From: DAOULY01 sp034414595
GTDB lineage: Bacteria > Chloroflexota > Dehalococcoidia > SZUA-161 > JAUWZY01
DNA: 64,000 nt
NCBI GenBank assembly: GCA_034414595.1
Contig: DAOULY010000012.1
Location: forward strand, 124,001-188,000
Reading direction: 5' to 3'
A program made the translations under genes and the position numbers. Positions 18,498-26,083 of this stretch are shown one piece after another. The stretch's first letter is position 1. Each line of letters begins with the position of its first letter. A model generated the notes under the pieces. It searched no databases and was not told the DNA's origin. It was given only the letters and a program-made list of their open reading frames with translations.

Positions 18498-19108
18498 AGT
18501 CCATGACCTTAGAGATAGATGGGCAGCAGGTAAAAGCAAAGAAGGGAATGACCCTTCTCGAAGCAGCAGGAAAACTGGGTATTGAAATCCCCACCCTCTG
18601 CTACCACCCGAAATTGGTTCCCTATGGTGGCTGTAGGCTCTGCAGCGTGGAGATCGTCAGGGATGGAAGATCCCGAATAGTGGCTTCCTGTGTTTATCCA
18701 GTGGAGGAAGGGCTGATAGTGAAGACAAACTCGCCGCGGGTGGTCAAAATCAGGAAAATGCTAATAGAACTCCTGTCGCCAGCCGCTCCCGGGGCCAAGG
18801 TCATCGAAGACCTGTCCGCTCAATATGGAGTGCAGGGGACGCGATTTAAGGCAACGCCCGATTTCTGCATTCGCTGCGGCTTATGCGTGCGCTACTGTGC
18901 CGAGGTGAAAAAGGCCAACGCTATCGGCTTCGCCGGGAGAGGCAGATGGCGACAGATAGCGTTCATTCCGGAAATAGCTTCAAAAACCTGTATGAGTTGC
19001 CGAGAGTGTTTCGCCCTCTGCCCTACTGCCAAACTTACCAGGGAAACAGACGGAGTGTGTTTCACCGATCTCACAATCGATGACTTTCTCTCCGTGCAAA
19101 GCAAGTGA
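18494..19108 (+). CDS. NuoG N-terminal/HoxU-like Fe-S subunit lacking the His(Cys)3 cluster
   Basis: A 204-residue subunit that overlaps the flavoprotein gene in ATGA. The N-terminal 2Fe-2S domain has cysteines in TLCYHP, GGCRLC and ASCVYP. A C-terminal two-cluster 4Fe-4S ferredoxin domain has CIRCGLCVRYC and CMSCRECFALCP. Between them the usual NuoG/HoxU His(Cys)3 4Fe-4S domain is absent; after the RKMLIELL helix the chain goes straight to the ferredoxin part. In relatives this subunit links NADH flavin to a catalytic partner such as hydrogenase or formate dehydrogenase. No such partner gene is nearby; the neighbours are oxoacid oxidoreductase subunits. Long upstream extensions of the frame are not credible. 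Confidence 0.88.
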   Translation: MKSMTLEIDGQQVKAKKGMTLLEAAGKLGIEIPTLCYHPKLVPYGGCRLCSVEIVRDGRSRIVASCVYPVEEGLIVKTNSPRVVKIRKMLIELLSPAAPGAKVIEDLSAQYGVQGTRFKATPDFCIRCGLCVRYCAEVKKANAIGFAGRGRWRQIAFIPEIASKTCMSCRECFALCPTAKLTRETDGVCFTDLTIDDFLSVQSK

Positions 19109-19140
19109 TTTGTGGTGAACTCGTCTAAGACAAGGAGGTA

Positions 19141-19725
19141 ATGTTGTCAACCGTGGCCAAGGATACTACTGAATTCAGGTGGCATGGTCGTGGGGGACAG
19201 GGAGTGGTCACCGCCTCAAAGCTACTGGCGGAAACAGCCCTCGAGGAGGGCAGGTATTTTCAGGGCATGCCAGACTATGGTGCAGAGCGGATGGGTGCTC
19301 CAGTCAAGGCCTATACCAGGATCAGCTCCCAACCGATCAAGCCTTACTGCCAGGTGACCGAGCCCGATGTAGTGGTGGTGCTGGACCCCACACTACTCGG
19401 CATTGTCGATGTCACCGAAGGGCTGAAGGAAGATGGGGTGCTCATCCTAAATACCACCATGTCCTCTGATGCAATTCGCTCTCAGTTAAACTACAAGGGA
19501 AAGCTATACATCGTTGATGGCACTGGAATTGCCATGGAAGCCATGGGCCGAAATCTGCCCAACACGCCAATGCTCGGCGCTCTGACCTTTGCCACTGGGG
19601 TAGTGGCAAAGGAGAGCCTAATTTACAAGCTCAGAGATAAACTCGGGGCGAGCATGAAGCGGGAGATAGTGGAGGCTAACGTGAGCGCCTTTGAGCGTGC
19701 TTACCGGGAGACCAAAGAGGCCTGA
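19141..19725 (+). CDS. 2-oxoacid:ferredoxin oxidoreductase, gamma subunit
   Basis: A 194-residue gamma subunit (PorG/KorC type) with the N-terminal WHGRGGQGVVTASKLLAE motif and a PDYGAERMGAPV block typical of the family. It helps bind coenzyme A and assembles with the alpha, beta and delta chains encoded downstream. AAGGAGG lies only two bases before the ATG at 19141, so the true start may be the TTG at 19144 or the GTG at 19153. It begins the four-gene oxidoreductase set right after the NADH module. Confidence 0.92.
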   Translation: MLSTVAKDTTEFRWHGRGGQGVVTASKLLAETALEEGRYFQGMPDYGAERMGAPVKAYTRISSQPIKPYCQVTEPDVVVVLDPTLLGIVDVTEGLKEDGVLILNTTMSSDAIRSQLNYKGKLYIVDGTGIAMEAMGRNLPNTPMLGALTFATGVVAKESLIYKLRDKLGASMKREIVEANVSAFERAYRETKEA

Positions 19726-19736
19726 AGGGGGGAACT

Positions 19737-20027
19737 TTGGCTGAAGCTGAAAAGGGATGGAGGGAAATAACCATTGCCGGGCTGGTCCTGGAGCCCGGCA
19801 GCTCAGCAAGCTACAAAACGGGCACCTGGCGTTCTTTCAGGCCCATCATAGATTTCAAGAAGTGCAACTATTGCCTTACCTGCTGGGTCTGTTGTCCTGA
19901 TATCAGCATATTGGTCCAAGACGGCAGGGTGCTGGGTATCAACCTGGACTACTGCAAGGGGTGTGGAATTTGTGCCAAGGAATGCCCGCAGCAGGCGATC
20001 ACTATGGTAGAAGAAGGAAAGGCATGA
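19737..20027 (+). CDS. 2-oxoacid:ferredoxin oxidoreductase, delta (ferredoxin) subunit
   Basis: A 96-residue two-cluster ferredoxin with CNYCLTCWVCCP and CKGCGICAKECP, matching the PorD/KorD delta subunit. It carries electrons from the thiamine diphosphate centre to free ferredoxin. The start is TTG at 19737, after GGGGGG at close range. Its stop overlaps the alpha-subunit start in ATGA. An extra Cys in WVCCP replaces the common residue before the last ligand. Confidence 0.92.
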   Translation: MAEAEKGWREITIAGLVLEPGSSASYKTGTWRSFRPIIDFKKCNYCLTCWVCCPDISILVQDGRVLGINLDYCKGCGICAKECPQQAITMVEEGKA

Positions 20028-21238
20028 GTGAAAGCGCCACAGGACGATATGTCCAAGGCCAAAGGATGGCACTGGAAGGCGATGTGGTGGTCGCCGAAGC
20101 GATGCGGCAGATAAACCCCGATGTGGTTGCCGCCTATCCCATAACACCGCAGACCGAGATCGTGCAGACCTTCAGCGAGTTCGTGGCCGATGGGCGGGTC
20201 GATACCGAGTTTATCGCCGTGGAGAGTGAGCATGCAGCCATGAGCGCCTGCGTTGGGGCCTCAGCTGCTGGGGCTCGGGCCATGAGCGCCACATGCGGCG
20301 CTGGTCTGGCCCTGATGTGGGAAGTGCTCTGGTGCGCCTCAGGGCTCCGCCTGCCCATTGTTATGGCCGTGGTCAATCGCTCGCTATCAGCACCGTTGAA
20401 CATTCTCACCGACCAGACCGACATGATGGGAGCTCGTGATGCTGGTTGGATTCAGATATACGCCGAAAACCACCAGGAGGTTTACGATAATGCCCTCCAG
20501 GCAGTGCGTATCGCCGAGCACCCCGACATCCTGCTCCCGGTGATGCACGGGCTCGCCGGCTTTGTCCTGGGGCATACTGTGGGTCTGGCTGAAATTCTGC
20601 CCGACGAGGTGGCACGCAAGTTCGTTGGGGACTATCAGCCCTACTGTCCGCTGCTGGATTTGGCTCATCCCGTCACCGTTGGTGCCTTCGATCACTGGGA
20701 CTACTTCTTCGAGCACAAGCGCCAGCAGTGGCAAGGCATGGAGAATGCGCTGCGGGTTATCTGTGAGGTCGGCGAGGAATACGGAAAGCTCACTGGGCGC
20801 TATTATGGCTTGGTTGAGCCTTATCTGCTCGATGACGCTGATGTCGCCATTGTCATCATCGGCTCCGGGGCCGGGGCAGCGAGGGTAGCCGCAGAACAAA
20901 TGCGCGCTGCTGGAATCAAGGCTGGAATGCTCAAAATCCGCAGCTTTCGCCCCTTCCCCGCCGCCGCTGTAGCCGAGGCGCTTAGAGACAAGAAAGCAAT
21001 AGCAGTAATGGAGCGCGCCAGCTGCTTCGGTGGAGAAGGCAGCCCTACCTTCGTCGAGGTCTGTACTGCCTTGTCGGTGCGAAACCTTCCGGCTAAGGTG
21101 ATCAATTACATCTACGGCTTGGGGGGGCGAGACACCATCCCCGAGGAATTCTGTCAGGTCTACCGAGACCTGCTCCAGATCGCAGACAGTGGTGAGACTC
21201 AGCCAATCTTCCGCTACCTGGGACTGAGGGACTATTAG
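20024..21238 (+). CDS. 2-oxoacid:ferredoxin oxidoreductase, alpha subunit
   Basis: A 404-residue PorA/KorA type alpha chain. The N-terminal GDVVVAEAMRQINPDVVAAYPITPQTEIVQ binds pyrophosphate and thiazole parts with the beta chain; the ESEHAAMSACVGASAAGARAMSATCGAGLALM segment is characteristic. Domain II continues to the C-terminus with MERASCFGGEGSP. The length and four-subunit order fit pyruvate or related 2-oxoacid oxidoreductases; the substrate (pyruvate, 2-oxoisovalerate, 2-oxoglutarate) cannot be decided from sequence alone. The ATG overlaps the delta stop by four bases; the frame's longer upstream extension lies inside the delta gene and is rejected. Confidence 0.93.
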   Translation: MSESATGRYVQGQRMALEGDVVVAEAMRQINPDVVAAYPITPQTEIVQTFSEFVADGRVDTEFIAVESEHAAMSACVGASAAGARAMSATCGAGLALMWEVLWCASGLRLPIVMAVVNRSLSAPLNILTDQTDMMGARDAGWIQIYAENHQEVYDNALQAVRIAEHPDILLPVMHGLAGFVLGHTVGLAEILPDEVARKFVGDYQPYCPLLDLAHPVTVGAFDHWDYFFEHKRQQWQGMENALRVICEVGEEYGKLTGRYYGLVEPYLLDDADVAIVIIGSGAGAARVAAEQMRAAGIKAGMLKIRSFRPFPAAAVAEALRDKKAIAVMERASCFGGEGSPTFVEVCTALSVRNLPAKVINYIYGLGGRDTIPEEFCQVYRDLLQIADSGETQPIFRYLGLRDY

Positions 21239-21248
21239 AGGGGGATAG

Positions 21249-22196
21249 ATGGCCTTAAATCTAACTGAGATTAGCCAACAGGAGGAGCGTCTGGCACCAG
21301 GGCATCGAGCTTGCCTTGGCTGCGCCGAGCCCATCATAATGCGCCTGGTGCTGCATGCTATAGATAGTCCGGTGGTTCTGGGCAATTCTACAGGCTGCTC
21401 CGAAATCATAACCTCGCCCTATCCTCAGACTGCATGGAGGGTTCCCTGGATTCACGTCGCCTTCGAGAACGTAGCCTCAGTCCTGTCTGGAGCCGAGGCT
21501 GCCTATCACGCTTTGGTCAAGAGAGGCAAAATAGAAAAGCAAAATGTCAAGTTCGTCGCCTTTGCTGGCGATGGTGCCACCTACGACATCGGGCTCCAAT
21601 TCCTCAGTGGAGCCATAGAGCGAGGGCACAGGTTCATCTACATTTGTTTCAATAACGAGGCTTACATGAACACAGGAATTCAGCGCAGCAGTGCCACCCC
21701 CATTGGTGCCTGGACCACCACGTCCCCGGTGGGGGATGTGGTGCCCGGGAAAATCCAGCACCGGAAAGACCTCACCGCCATAATCGCTGCGCATGATGCT
21801 CCCTATGTAGCTCAGGCAGCACCACACGCCTGGCGGGACCTCATAACCAAGGTGAAAAAGGCAGCCGCAGCTGATGGCCCTTCTTTCATTAACGTGTTAT
21901 CACCCTGCCCCAGAGGCTGGCGCCATGCTCCCAGCGATAGCGTAGCTCTATCACGGATGGCCACCGAGACCTGTATGTGGCCACTCTACGAGGTGGAACA
22001 GGGCCAATGGCGGCTCACCGTAATGCCGGAAGTGAAAAGGCCAGTAGTCGATTGGCTCAAAAGTCAAGGCAGGTTCGCCCACCTGCTGCGCCCTGAAAAC
22101 AGCGAAATCGTTGCCAAGCTTCAACAGAAGGTAGACCAGGACTGGGAGAGACTGCTGCAGCGATGCGGTGTTACCGCAGCTGAGGCTGTGGCTTGA
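21249..22196 (+). CDS. 2-oxoacid:ferredoxin oxidoreductase, beta (TPP-binding) subunit
   Basis: A 315-residue beta chain carrying the thiamine diphosphate site: GDGATYDIGLQFLSGA followed by the NNEAYMNTGIQRSSATP block. The N-terminal CLGCAEP and the later GCSE supply the 4Fe-4S ligands, with a further Cys in SPCPRGW. It splits a 2-oxoacid to acyl-CoA and CO2 and passes electrons to ferredoxin, or runs in reverse. A GGGGGA site lies before the ATG. The last bases, including the stop, overlap a 28-base stretch shared with a ribbon-helix-helix gene at 30280. Confidence 0.94.
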   Translation: MALNLTEISQQEERLAPGHRACLGCAEPIIMRLVLHAIDSPVVLGNSTGCSEIITSPYPQTAWRVPWIHVAFENVASVLSGAEAAYHALVKRGKIEKQNVKFVAFAGDGATYDIGLQFLSGAIERGHRFIYICFNNEAYMNTGIQRSSATPIGAWTTTSPVGDVVPGKIQHRKDLTAIIAAHDAPYVAQAAPHAWRDLITKVKKAAAADGPSFINVLSPCPRGWRHAPSDSVALSRMATETCMWPLYEVEQGQWRLTVMPEVKRPVVDWLKSQGRFAHLLRPENSEIVAKLQQKVDQDWERLLQRCGVTAAEAVA

Positions 22197-22216
22197 GGAG
22201 GCGATAGTGGAGAAGA
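22189..22216 (+). repeat. 28-base segment shared with the RHH gene at 30280
   Basis: Bases 22189-22216 match 30280-30307 in 26 of 28 positions. In the frame one off from the beta subunit they read WLEEAIVEK, the same residues as the C-terminal helix of the RHH protein. The segment covers the beta-subunit stop codon and looks like the tail of a lost RHH gene. Confidence 0.6.
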
Positions 22217-22233
22217 GGAGGAGGGAACAGAGA

Positions 22234-22425
22234 ATGGCGAAGAGGGAGCTTATCGCCGGGACTCTGGTCGGAGTGCGCGATGGGCCTATCATCGTCCTGG
22301 AGGTAGAGGGGAAGGAGAGGAAGTTCCCCTTAGGCTGTGACCTGACGGTGACCTGGGTCTACGAACATATAGACAAACAGGTCATGTGCCTCGTCGAGGG
22401 TGGCAGAGTCACCCAGGTTGAATAG
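22234..22425 (+). CDS. Small conserved-looking protein of unknown function
   Basis: A 63-residue protein predicted to be mostly beta strands, without membrane helices or known motifs. The ATG at 22234 follows GGAGGAGGG at about nine bases. A GTG at 22207 with GAGGAGG upstream would give nine extra charged residues and cannot be excluded. It follows the beta-subunit gene by 37 bases and is probably the last gene of the oxidoreductase operon. The fold, with alternating hydrophobic residues and a GGRVTQVE end, resembles small OB- or SH3-like barrels, but I do not recognise a family. Confidence 0.6.
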   Translation: MAKRELIAGTLVGVRDGPIIVLEVEGKERKFPLGCDLTVTWVYEHIDKQVMCLVEGGRVTQVE

Positions 22426-22461
22426 CAAACCACTGTCAGGCACCGAGTCAGCTTCGATCAT

Positions 22462-22537
22462 CGGGGTGTAGCGCAGGGGTTAGCGCGCATGGTTTGGGAC
22501 CATGAGGTCGGCGGTTCAAATCCGCCCACCCCGACCA
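22462..22537 (+). tRNA. tRNA-Pro (TGG)
   Basis: A complete cloverleaf with acceptor arms CGGGGTG/CACCCCG, D stem GCGC/GCGC, anticodon stem CATGG/CCATG around loop TTTGGGA (anticodon TGG), and T arm GGCGG-TTCAAAT-CCGCC. ACCA is encoded at the 3' end. A degenerate copy of its 5' half, with the same 5' flank, lies at 30876-30930. Confidence 0.96.
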
Positions 22538-22663
22538 TCAATTCAAACCGCAACTCACTTCTTTCCTAATCGTCTTTACCAAAACTGTGCATGCAAATTA
22601 TAAAAGAATACAATAGTCCTTCATCCTTTGCAGCTTCATATCTAATACCCCAAAAGTTAAGAC

Positions 22664-22692
22664 TTGACAAGACCCTGCATCAGGTGTATATA
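22664..22692 (+). promoter_or_regulatory. Consensus-like sigma-70 promoter after tRNA-Pro
   Basis: TTGACA (22664-22669) and TATATA (22687-22692) are separated by 17 bases. Initiation near 22699 would transcribe rightward into a strong hairpin-plus-T-run at 22739-22776, then the ATPase gene pair. It is the only gene-free stretch over 300 bases here (22538-22882) and it holds this promoter and terminator. Confidence 0.7.
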
Positions 22693-22698
22693 GGGGCT

Positions 22699-22772
22699 GA
22701 GTCAGAGAGGGGATGCGGTCTTTGATGGGGTAAGATATGAGCAGAGAGGTAAAAGTCTTCTCTGCTCTTTTG
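22699..22772 (+). ncRNA. Putative short RNA or attenuated leader
   Basis: The promoter at 22664-22692 and terminator at 22739-22776 define a transcript of about 75 bases with no credible reading frame. It may be an independent small RNA or a leader whose terminator controls entry into the ATPase gene pair at 22883. No known riboswitch or T-box pattern was recognised. The exact 5' end is estimated from the -10 box. Confidence 0.4.
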
Positions 22773-22776
22773 CTTT
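22739..22776 (+). terminator. Rho-independent terminator or attenuator
   Basis: GAGCAGAGAGG (22739-22749) pairs with CTTCTCTGCTC (22757-22767) across a seven-base loop, with one G-T pair. The run TTTTGCTTT follows at once. It precedes the ATPase gene pair by about 110 bases. Confidence 0.7.
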
Positions 22777-22882
22777 CAAGGGGTCAGTATGAGAACTGCC
22801 GCATCGCGAGTAGAAATGGGAAATCGCGGATAATGTGTTCCTGGAAGTAATCGACACTTTTAGGTAAGCTTGAGGGGGAGTC

Positions 22883-23062
22883 ATGGAGGAATCGGCGGCT
22901 CAGAATTCCAAGCTCCAGAAGCATCTGGCTGAGTTAGTGGATAGGCTCACCGACCCTGTGCACAAGCGCTTGATTCAGGCCTACGAAGAAACTAATCCGA
23001 GGGAGTCGATGGAAGAGGAGCTTGGGGTCATACTGATAGAGGTTCTACACCGTGAAGATTGA
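22883..23062 (+). CDS. Small partner protein of the Zn-hook ATPase
   Basis: A 59-residue, acidic, mostly helical protein of unknown family. The ATG at 22883 follows GAGGGGGAG. The frame overlaps the ATPase start by 11 bases, implying translational coupling and a shared function. It has no membrane helix and no Cys. Sequence features are an amphipathic helix (KLQKHLAELVDRL), then RLIQAYEE and a second helix rich in Glu (MEEELGVILIEVL). In SMC-like defence systems a small accessory subunit often precedes or follows the ATPase; that comparison rests on context only. Confidence 0.65.
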   Translation: MEESAAQNSKLQKHLAELVDRLTDPVHKRLIQAYEETNPRESMEEELGVILIEVLHRED

Positions 23063-25538
23063 GAACGTCACAATTCAAGGCTTCCGTGGATTCAATGAAG
23101 AGCGCTCGATCGATTTCCATCCTTGTTTGACTCTGATCTACGGCCCTAACAGCTATGGAAAAACAAGCATCTCAGAAGCCCTCGAATGGCTTCTCTACGG
23201 GGTGACATCCAAGGTTGAGAGAGCTGATTCAAAAGAGGAGTATAGAGGCTCTTACCGTAATCGCCATCTGCCAAAAGAATCCACCCCTTTTGTCAGAGCC
23301 GTGTTCCTGAAGAAGAACAAGCGAACTGAGCTTCGCAGTGAATTGACTGAAGGTGATGAGGCCAGGAGATTTGTCGACGGGCACGAAGTTGACCATTGGC
23401 CACTACTGCAGGACCTTTCAGTCATGCCACGGCCCTTCATACTGCAGCATGCACTTAAGTATCTTCTTCTGGTAGGGCCAGACGAGCGATTTCAGGGATT
23501 TGCCAAACTTCTGGGACTCGAAGATCTCGACCAGATTCAGCGCAATGTCGTTTCGCTGTGCACCAAACCTGAAGCCTGCATTCCAACCGAAGTAGGAATG
23601 TTCTTGACAAAGATTGCCTCCCTTGAATCGCGGTTGGCAAATCAGCCATCTTTGATGACAATTCACAACCTTTACAAAAAGGAAAAAGGTGGGTTTTCAG
23701 AACTCTATACAGCGATAGCTGTGGAGTGTCGTCAACTTGTATCCCCAGATACGGCAGAAGAGTCCGTTCTGCCACAGCTGCTGAAAATCCGTGAGGACGC
23801 AGTGAGTAAAGTCTTTTCCGAGCGAATCACACTGGTAGACTACACAGATGAAGAGAAGGAGGCCAATGGCGCTGATTATGGCTTCTTCCTAGGGTTTGTT
23901 AGCGATGAGTTTGCTAGAGAATATGCAGACTTGATCGCACTTGCCACCATCGAGCATGTTAGTAAGCAAGCCCAGTTTTGTGGCTTGGGCATGGAACTGT
24001 TGAACCGGGCTCCATCAAGGTGTCCCTTTTGTGGTCAGCATATCGACAAGGCTCTCCTGCAACACATCCAAGAAGAGCACGACAAACTTGAGAAGGAAAG
24101 TCAACATGCCCGGGCCCTCGAACATCAGCGTCAAAAGATCGTCAATTCGCTGGTAGAACTGAGGCGGCGTGTTGACGAGTGCCATCGACGCCATACAACC
24201 AAGGTTAATACTCTTCTGAGTCTCAAGCCTTCGCTGGATAGGCTTTCGGAAATTCTTGTACCCAAGCAGGAAGTGTACTTCAGATCCGTCGAGAACACGA
24301 TTGGGCAACTTGAGGCTGCAAAGCAAGCACTGGAAGACTCATATGCCCGTGTGGTTGAGTCGCTCCAGCAGGTAGAGACATCAGTGCAAAAGTGCACAGA
24401 GGATCCCGATCTAATCAAGGTTCTTGGGAAGTCTCTGGTGTTCTACGCCAAGGCAGCCTCTTCCTACGCCAATATGCTTTCAGATAATGTATCTCCTATG
24501 TCTGACGCTGATCAGATTTTGAAGTACGAGCTTGATGTAGCGGCAGGAACAGAGGATATAGGTGTCTTGATTGATCTCGTTGAAAACAGAACGGATATTG
24601 GAAAGAAATTCGAGATCGTAGCAATCTTAGACAGTCTCAAGGAGTTGCGTAGAAATGTGGACCATTATGTCGCATCGACAATGCTTGATGCAATCTACAA
24701 CCAACTGTCTGTAGATGTAATGGAATGGTATCAGGAGATTCGGACAACTGGAGATCCTGACGTTCACTTTACCGGTTTTGACATTGACAGGACAAAGAAA
24801 GGCGATCTCAAGGCTCGCCGCGTTCAAATCAAAGCAAAGTCATACGATATGGAACTGGTTAGCGCTGTTTCATCTCTTAGTGAATCGAAGCTCAACGCTC
24901 TGGGCCTGTGTGTGAGCATTTCTACAAATCTGAAGCCCGAGTGTCCCTTTGACTTTCTAATCATTGACGACCCAATCCAGTCTTGGGACTCAGAGCACGA
25001 GATTCAGTTCATCGGGGTGGTTACGAAGCTAGTTGAACGTGGAAAGCAGGTGATTCTCCTATCTCACAACAAGCAATGGGTAGATCAGGTCCGTAGAGGC
25101 TGCCGCTCATTGAACGGCCTGTACTATGAGATTACAGGATATACCAAGGTGGGGCCTCATATTCAGGCTCTTCCGTGGTGCAGTTGGGCGGAGCGCCTTG
25201 GCGAAATAGATGCAATCATAAAAGACCCAACAGCAAGTAGTGTCAGACTCCAACAGGCTGAAGAGGAAATACGAATTGTAGTTGCCGAGTTGACTTCAGA
25301 ACTTTATCTCAAGAAGAAGGGGGCAAAGAAGGATCACAGCAAGCTGAACGCAAGCCAGGTAAGAAAGGCGTTAGTAGAGTGTGGTGTGGAGAGCAATTTG
25401 GTAGATCGGGTAACGCAGACCTTTGAGACCACGGACAAATCCCACCATGCTCCCAAAGGCTACGCTGCACATAAACAAAGGATCAATAAATATAAGGACT
25501 GGGCATATGAACTTGCTAATCTCGTCGGTGGTTCTTGA
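23052..25538 (+). CDS. Rad50/SMC-like AAA ATPase with zinc hook
   Basis: An 828-residue ATPase. The N-terminus begins with MKIENVTIQGFRGF and a Walker A GPNSYGKT at residues 31-38. A long helical, coiled-coil middle holds one CPFCGQH zinc-hook motif near residue 323. The C-terminal half has an ABC-like SLSESKLNALGL signature and Walker B FLIIDDP, followed by LLSHN. About 120 further residues (rich in KKKGAKKDH and HHAPKG) form an unrecognised end domain. Proteins of this build act in DNA repair (SbcC) or phage/plasmid defence (Lamassu LmuB-like, RloC-like). No SbcD nuclease gene is present, and its tiny overlapping partner favours a defence role; this is an inference. GTG start. Confidence 0.82.
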   Translation: MKIENVTIQGFRGFNEERSIDFHPCLTLIYGPNSYGKTSISEALEWLLYGVTSKVERADSKEEYRGSYRNRHLPKESTPFVRAVFLKKNKRTELRSELTEGDEARRFVDGHEVDHWPLLQDLSVMPRPFILQHALKYLLLVGPDERFQGFAKLLGLEDLDQIQRNVVSLCTKPEACIPTEVGMFLTKIASLESRLANQPSLMTIHNLYKKEKGGFSELYTAIAVECRQLVSPDTAEESVLPQLLKIREDAVSKVFSERITLVDYTDEEKEANGADYGFFLGFVSDEFAREYADLIALATIEHVSKQAQFCGLGMELLNRAPSRCPFCGQHIDKALLQHIQEEHDKLEKESQHARALEHQRQKIVNSLVELRRRVDECHRRHTTKVNTLLSLKPSLDRLSEILVPKQEVYFRSVENTIGQLEAAKQALEDSYARVVESLQQVETSVQKCTEDPDLIKVLGKSLVFYAKAASSYANMLSDNVSPMSDADQILKYELDVAAGTEDIGVLIDLVENRTDIGKKFEIVAILDSLKELRRNVDHYVASTMLDAIYNQLSVDVMEWYQEIRTTGDPDVHFTGFDIDRTKKGDLKARRVQIKAKSYDMELVSAVSSLSESKLNALGLCVSISTNLKPECPFDFLIIDDPIQSWDSEHEIQFIGVVTKLVERGKQVILLSHNKQWVDQVRRGCRSLNGLYYEITGYTKVGPHIQALPWCSWAERLGEIDAIIKDPTASSVRLQQAEEEIRIVVAELTSELYLKKKGAKKDHSKLNASQVRKALVECGVESNLVDRVTQTFETTDKSHHAPKGYAAHKQRINKYKDWAYELANLVGGS

Positions 25539-25729
25539 GAACGTCGGATATTTTCAGTCTGACTAAGGGTTCCTGCTATCTTTGTCCAGATGGGCTACTT
25601 CCATGTAGTAAACACTAATAGACCTCGGTGCTGAGATTATGTTGACTGCGAGGCAGAAGCTGACTCAGTGCCAAAGAGGATGGCCTATTCCGGTCGCCAA
25701 CAACTAGCGTTTATCAAAGCGGTGGATGC

Positions 25730-26050
25730 TCATGTCATTGTTTGGCTCGGGTCGATTTTTACCATTGGAGGGAAAACATCGGTATCCCAGGTGACCCGCC
25801 CCACATCCGTGTCAACATAGCGGAGCCCATAAGACTCCTTGCTCGTGCGGTAATGCACAAGCATCTCAGCAAAGCCCCCATTCGGTCCTATAGTCCCCTC
25901 GGTGTCTCCCGCCACTACCCGCAACGTAATTTCACGCTCGTTGAACAGCACCAGGTACGCCAGCTCGGCGATATCGCCGTTGCGTGTGTCCTCGGAGCGG
26001 ACCTCGATGACGGCCCGGACCCCGTTCAGGGTGGTCTCTGATGCGTTCAT
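25730..26050 (-). CDS. Hypothetical protein after the ARPP-1 gene
   Basis: A soluble 106-residue protein with no recognised family. It alternates charged and hydrophobic residues as in a beta-rich fold (VRAVIEVRSED, REITLRVVAGD, YGLRYVDTDVG). AGAGGA lies before the ATG at a fitting distance. It lies 33 bases downstream of the ARPP-1 gene on the same strand and is probably its cotranscribed partner. No Cys or membrane helix occurs. Confidence 0.55.
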   Translation of the reverse strand: MNASETTLNGVRAVIEVRSEDTRNGDIAELAYLVLFNEREITLRVVAGDTEGTIGPNGGFAEMLVHYRTSKESYGLRYVDTDVGRVTWDTDVFPPMVKIDPSQTMT

Positions 26051-26083
26051 TGGGCAATATCCTCTGTTGGAGGCCGATGCTGC

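Noticed and set aside
16102..19108. Bidirectional NiFe hydrogenase diaphorase (HoxEFU with HoxYH)
   Set aside because: No hydrogenase subunit genes are adjacent, the third subunit lacks the His(Cys)3 domain, and oxoacid oxidoreductase genes follow instead.
22883..25538. The Zn-hook ATPase as an RloC/PrrC-type anticodon nuclease
   Set aside because: The C-terminal region has no convincing Arg-x3-Glu...His active-site pattern; only loosely placed R, E and H residues occur.
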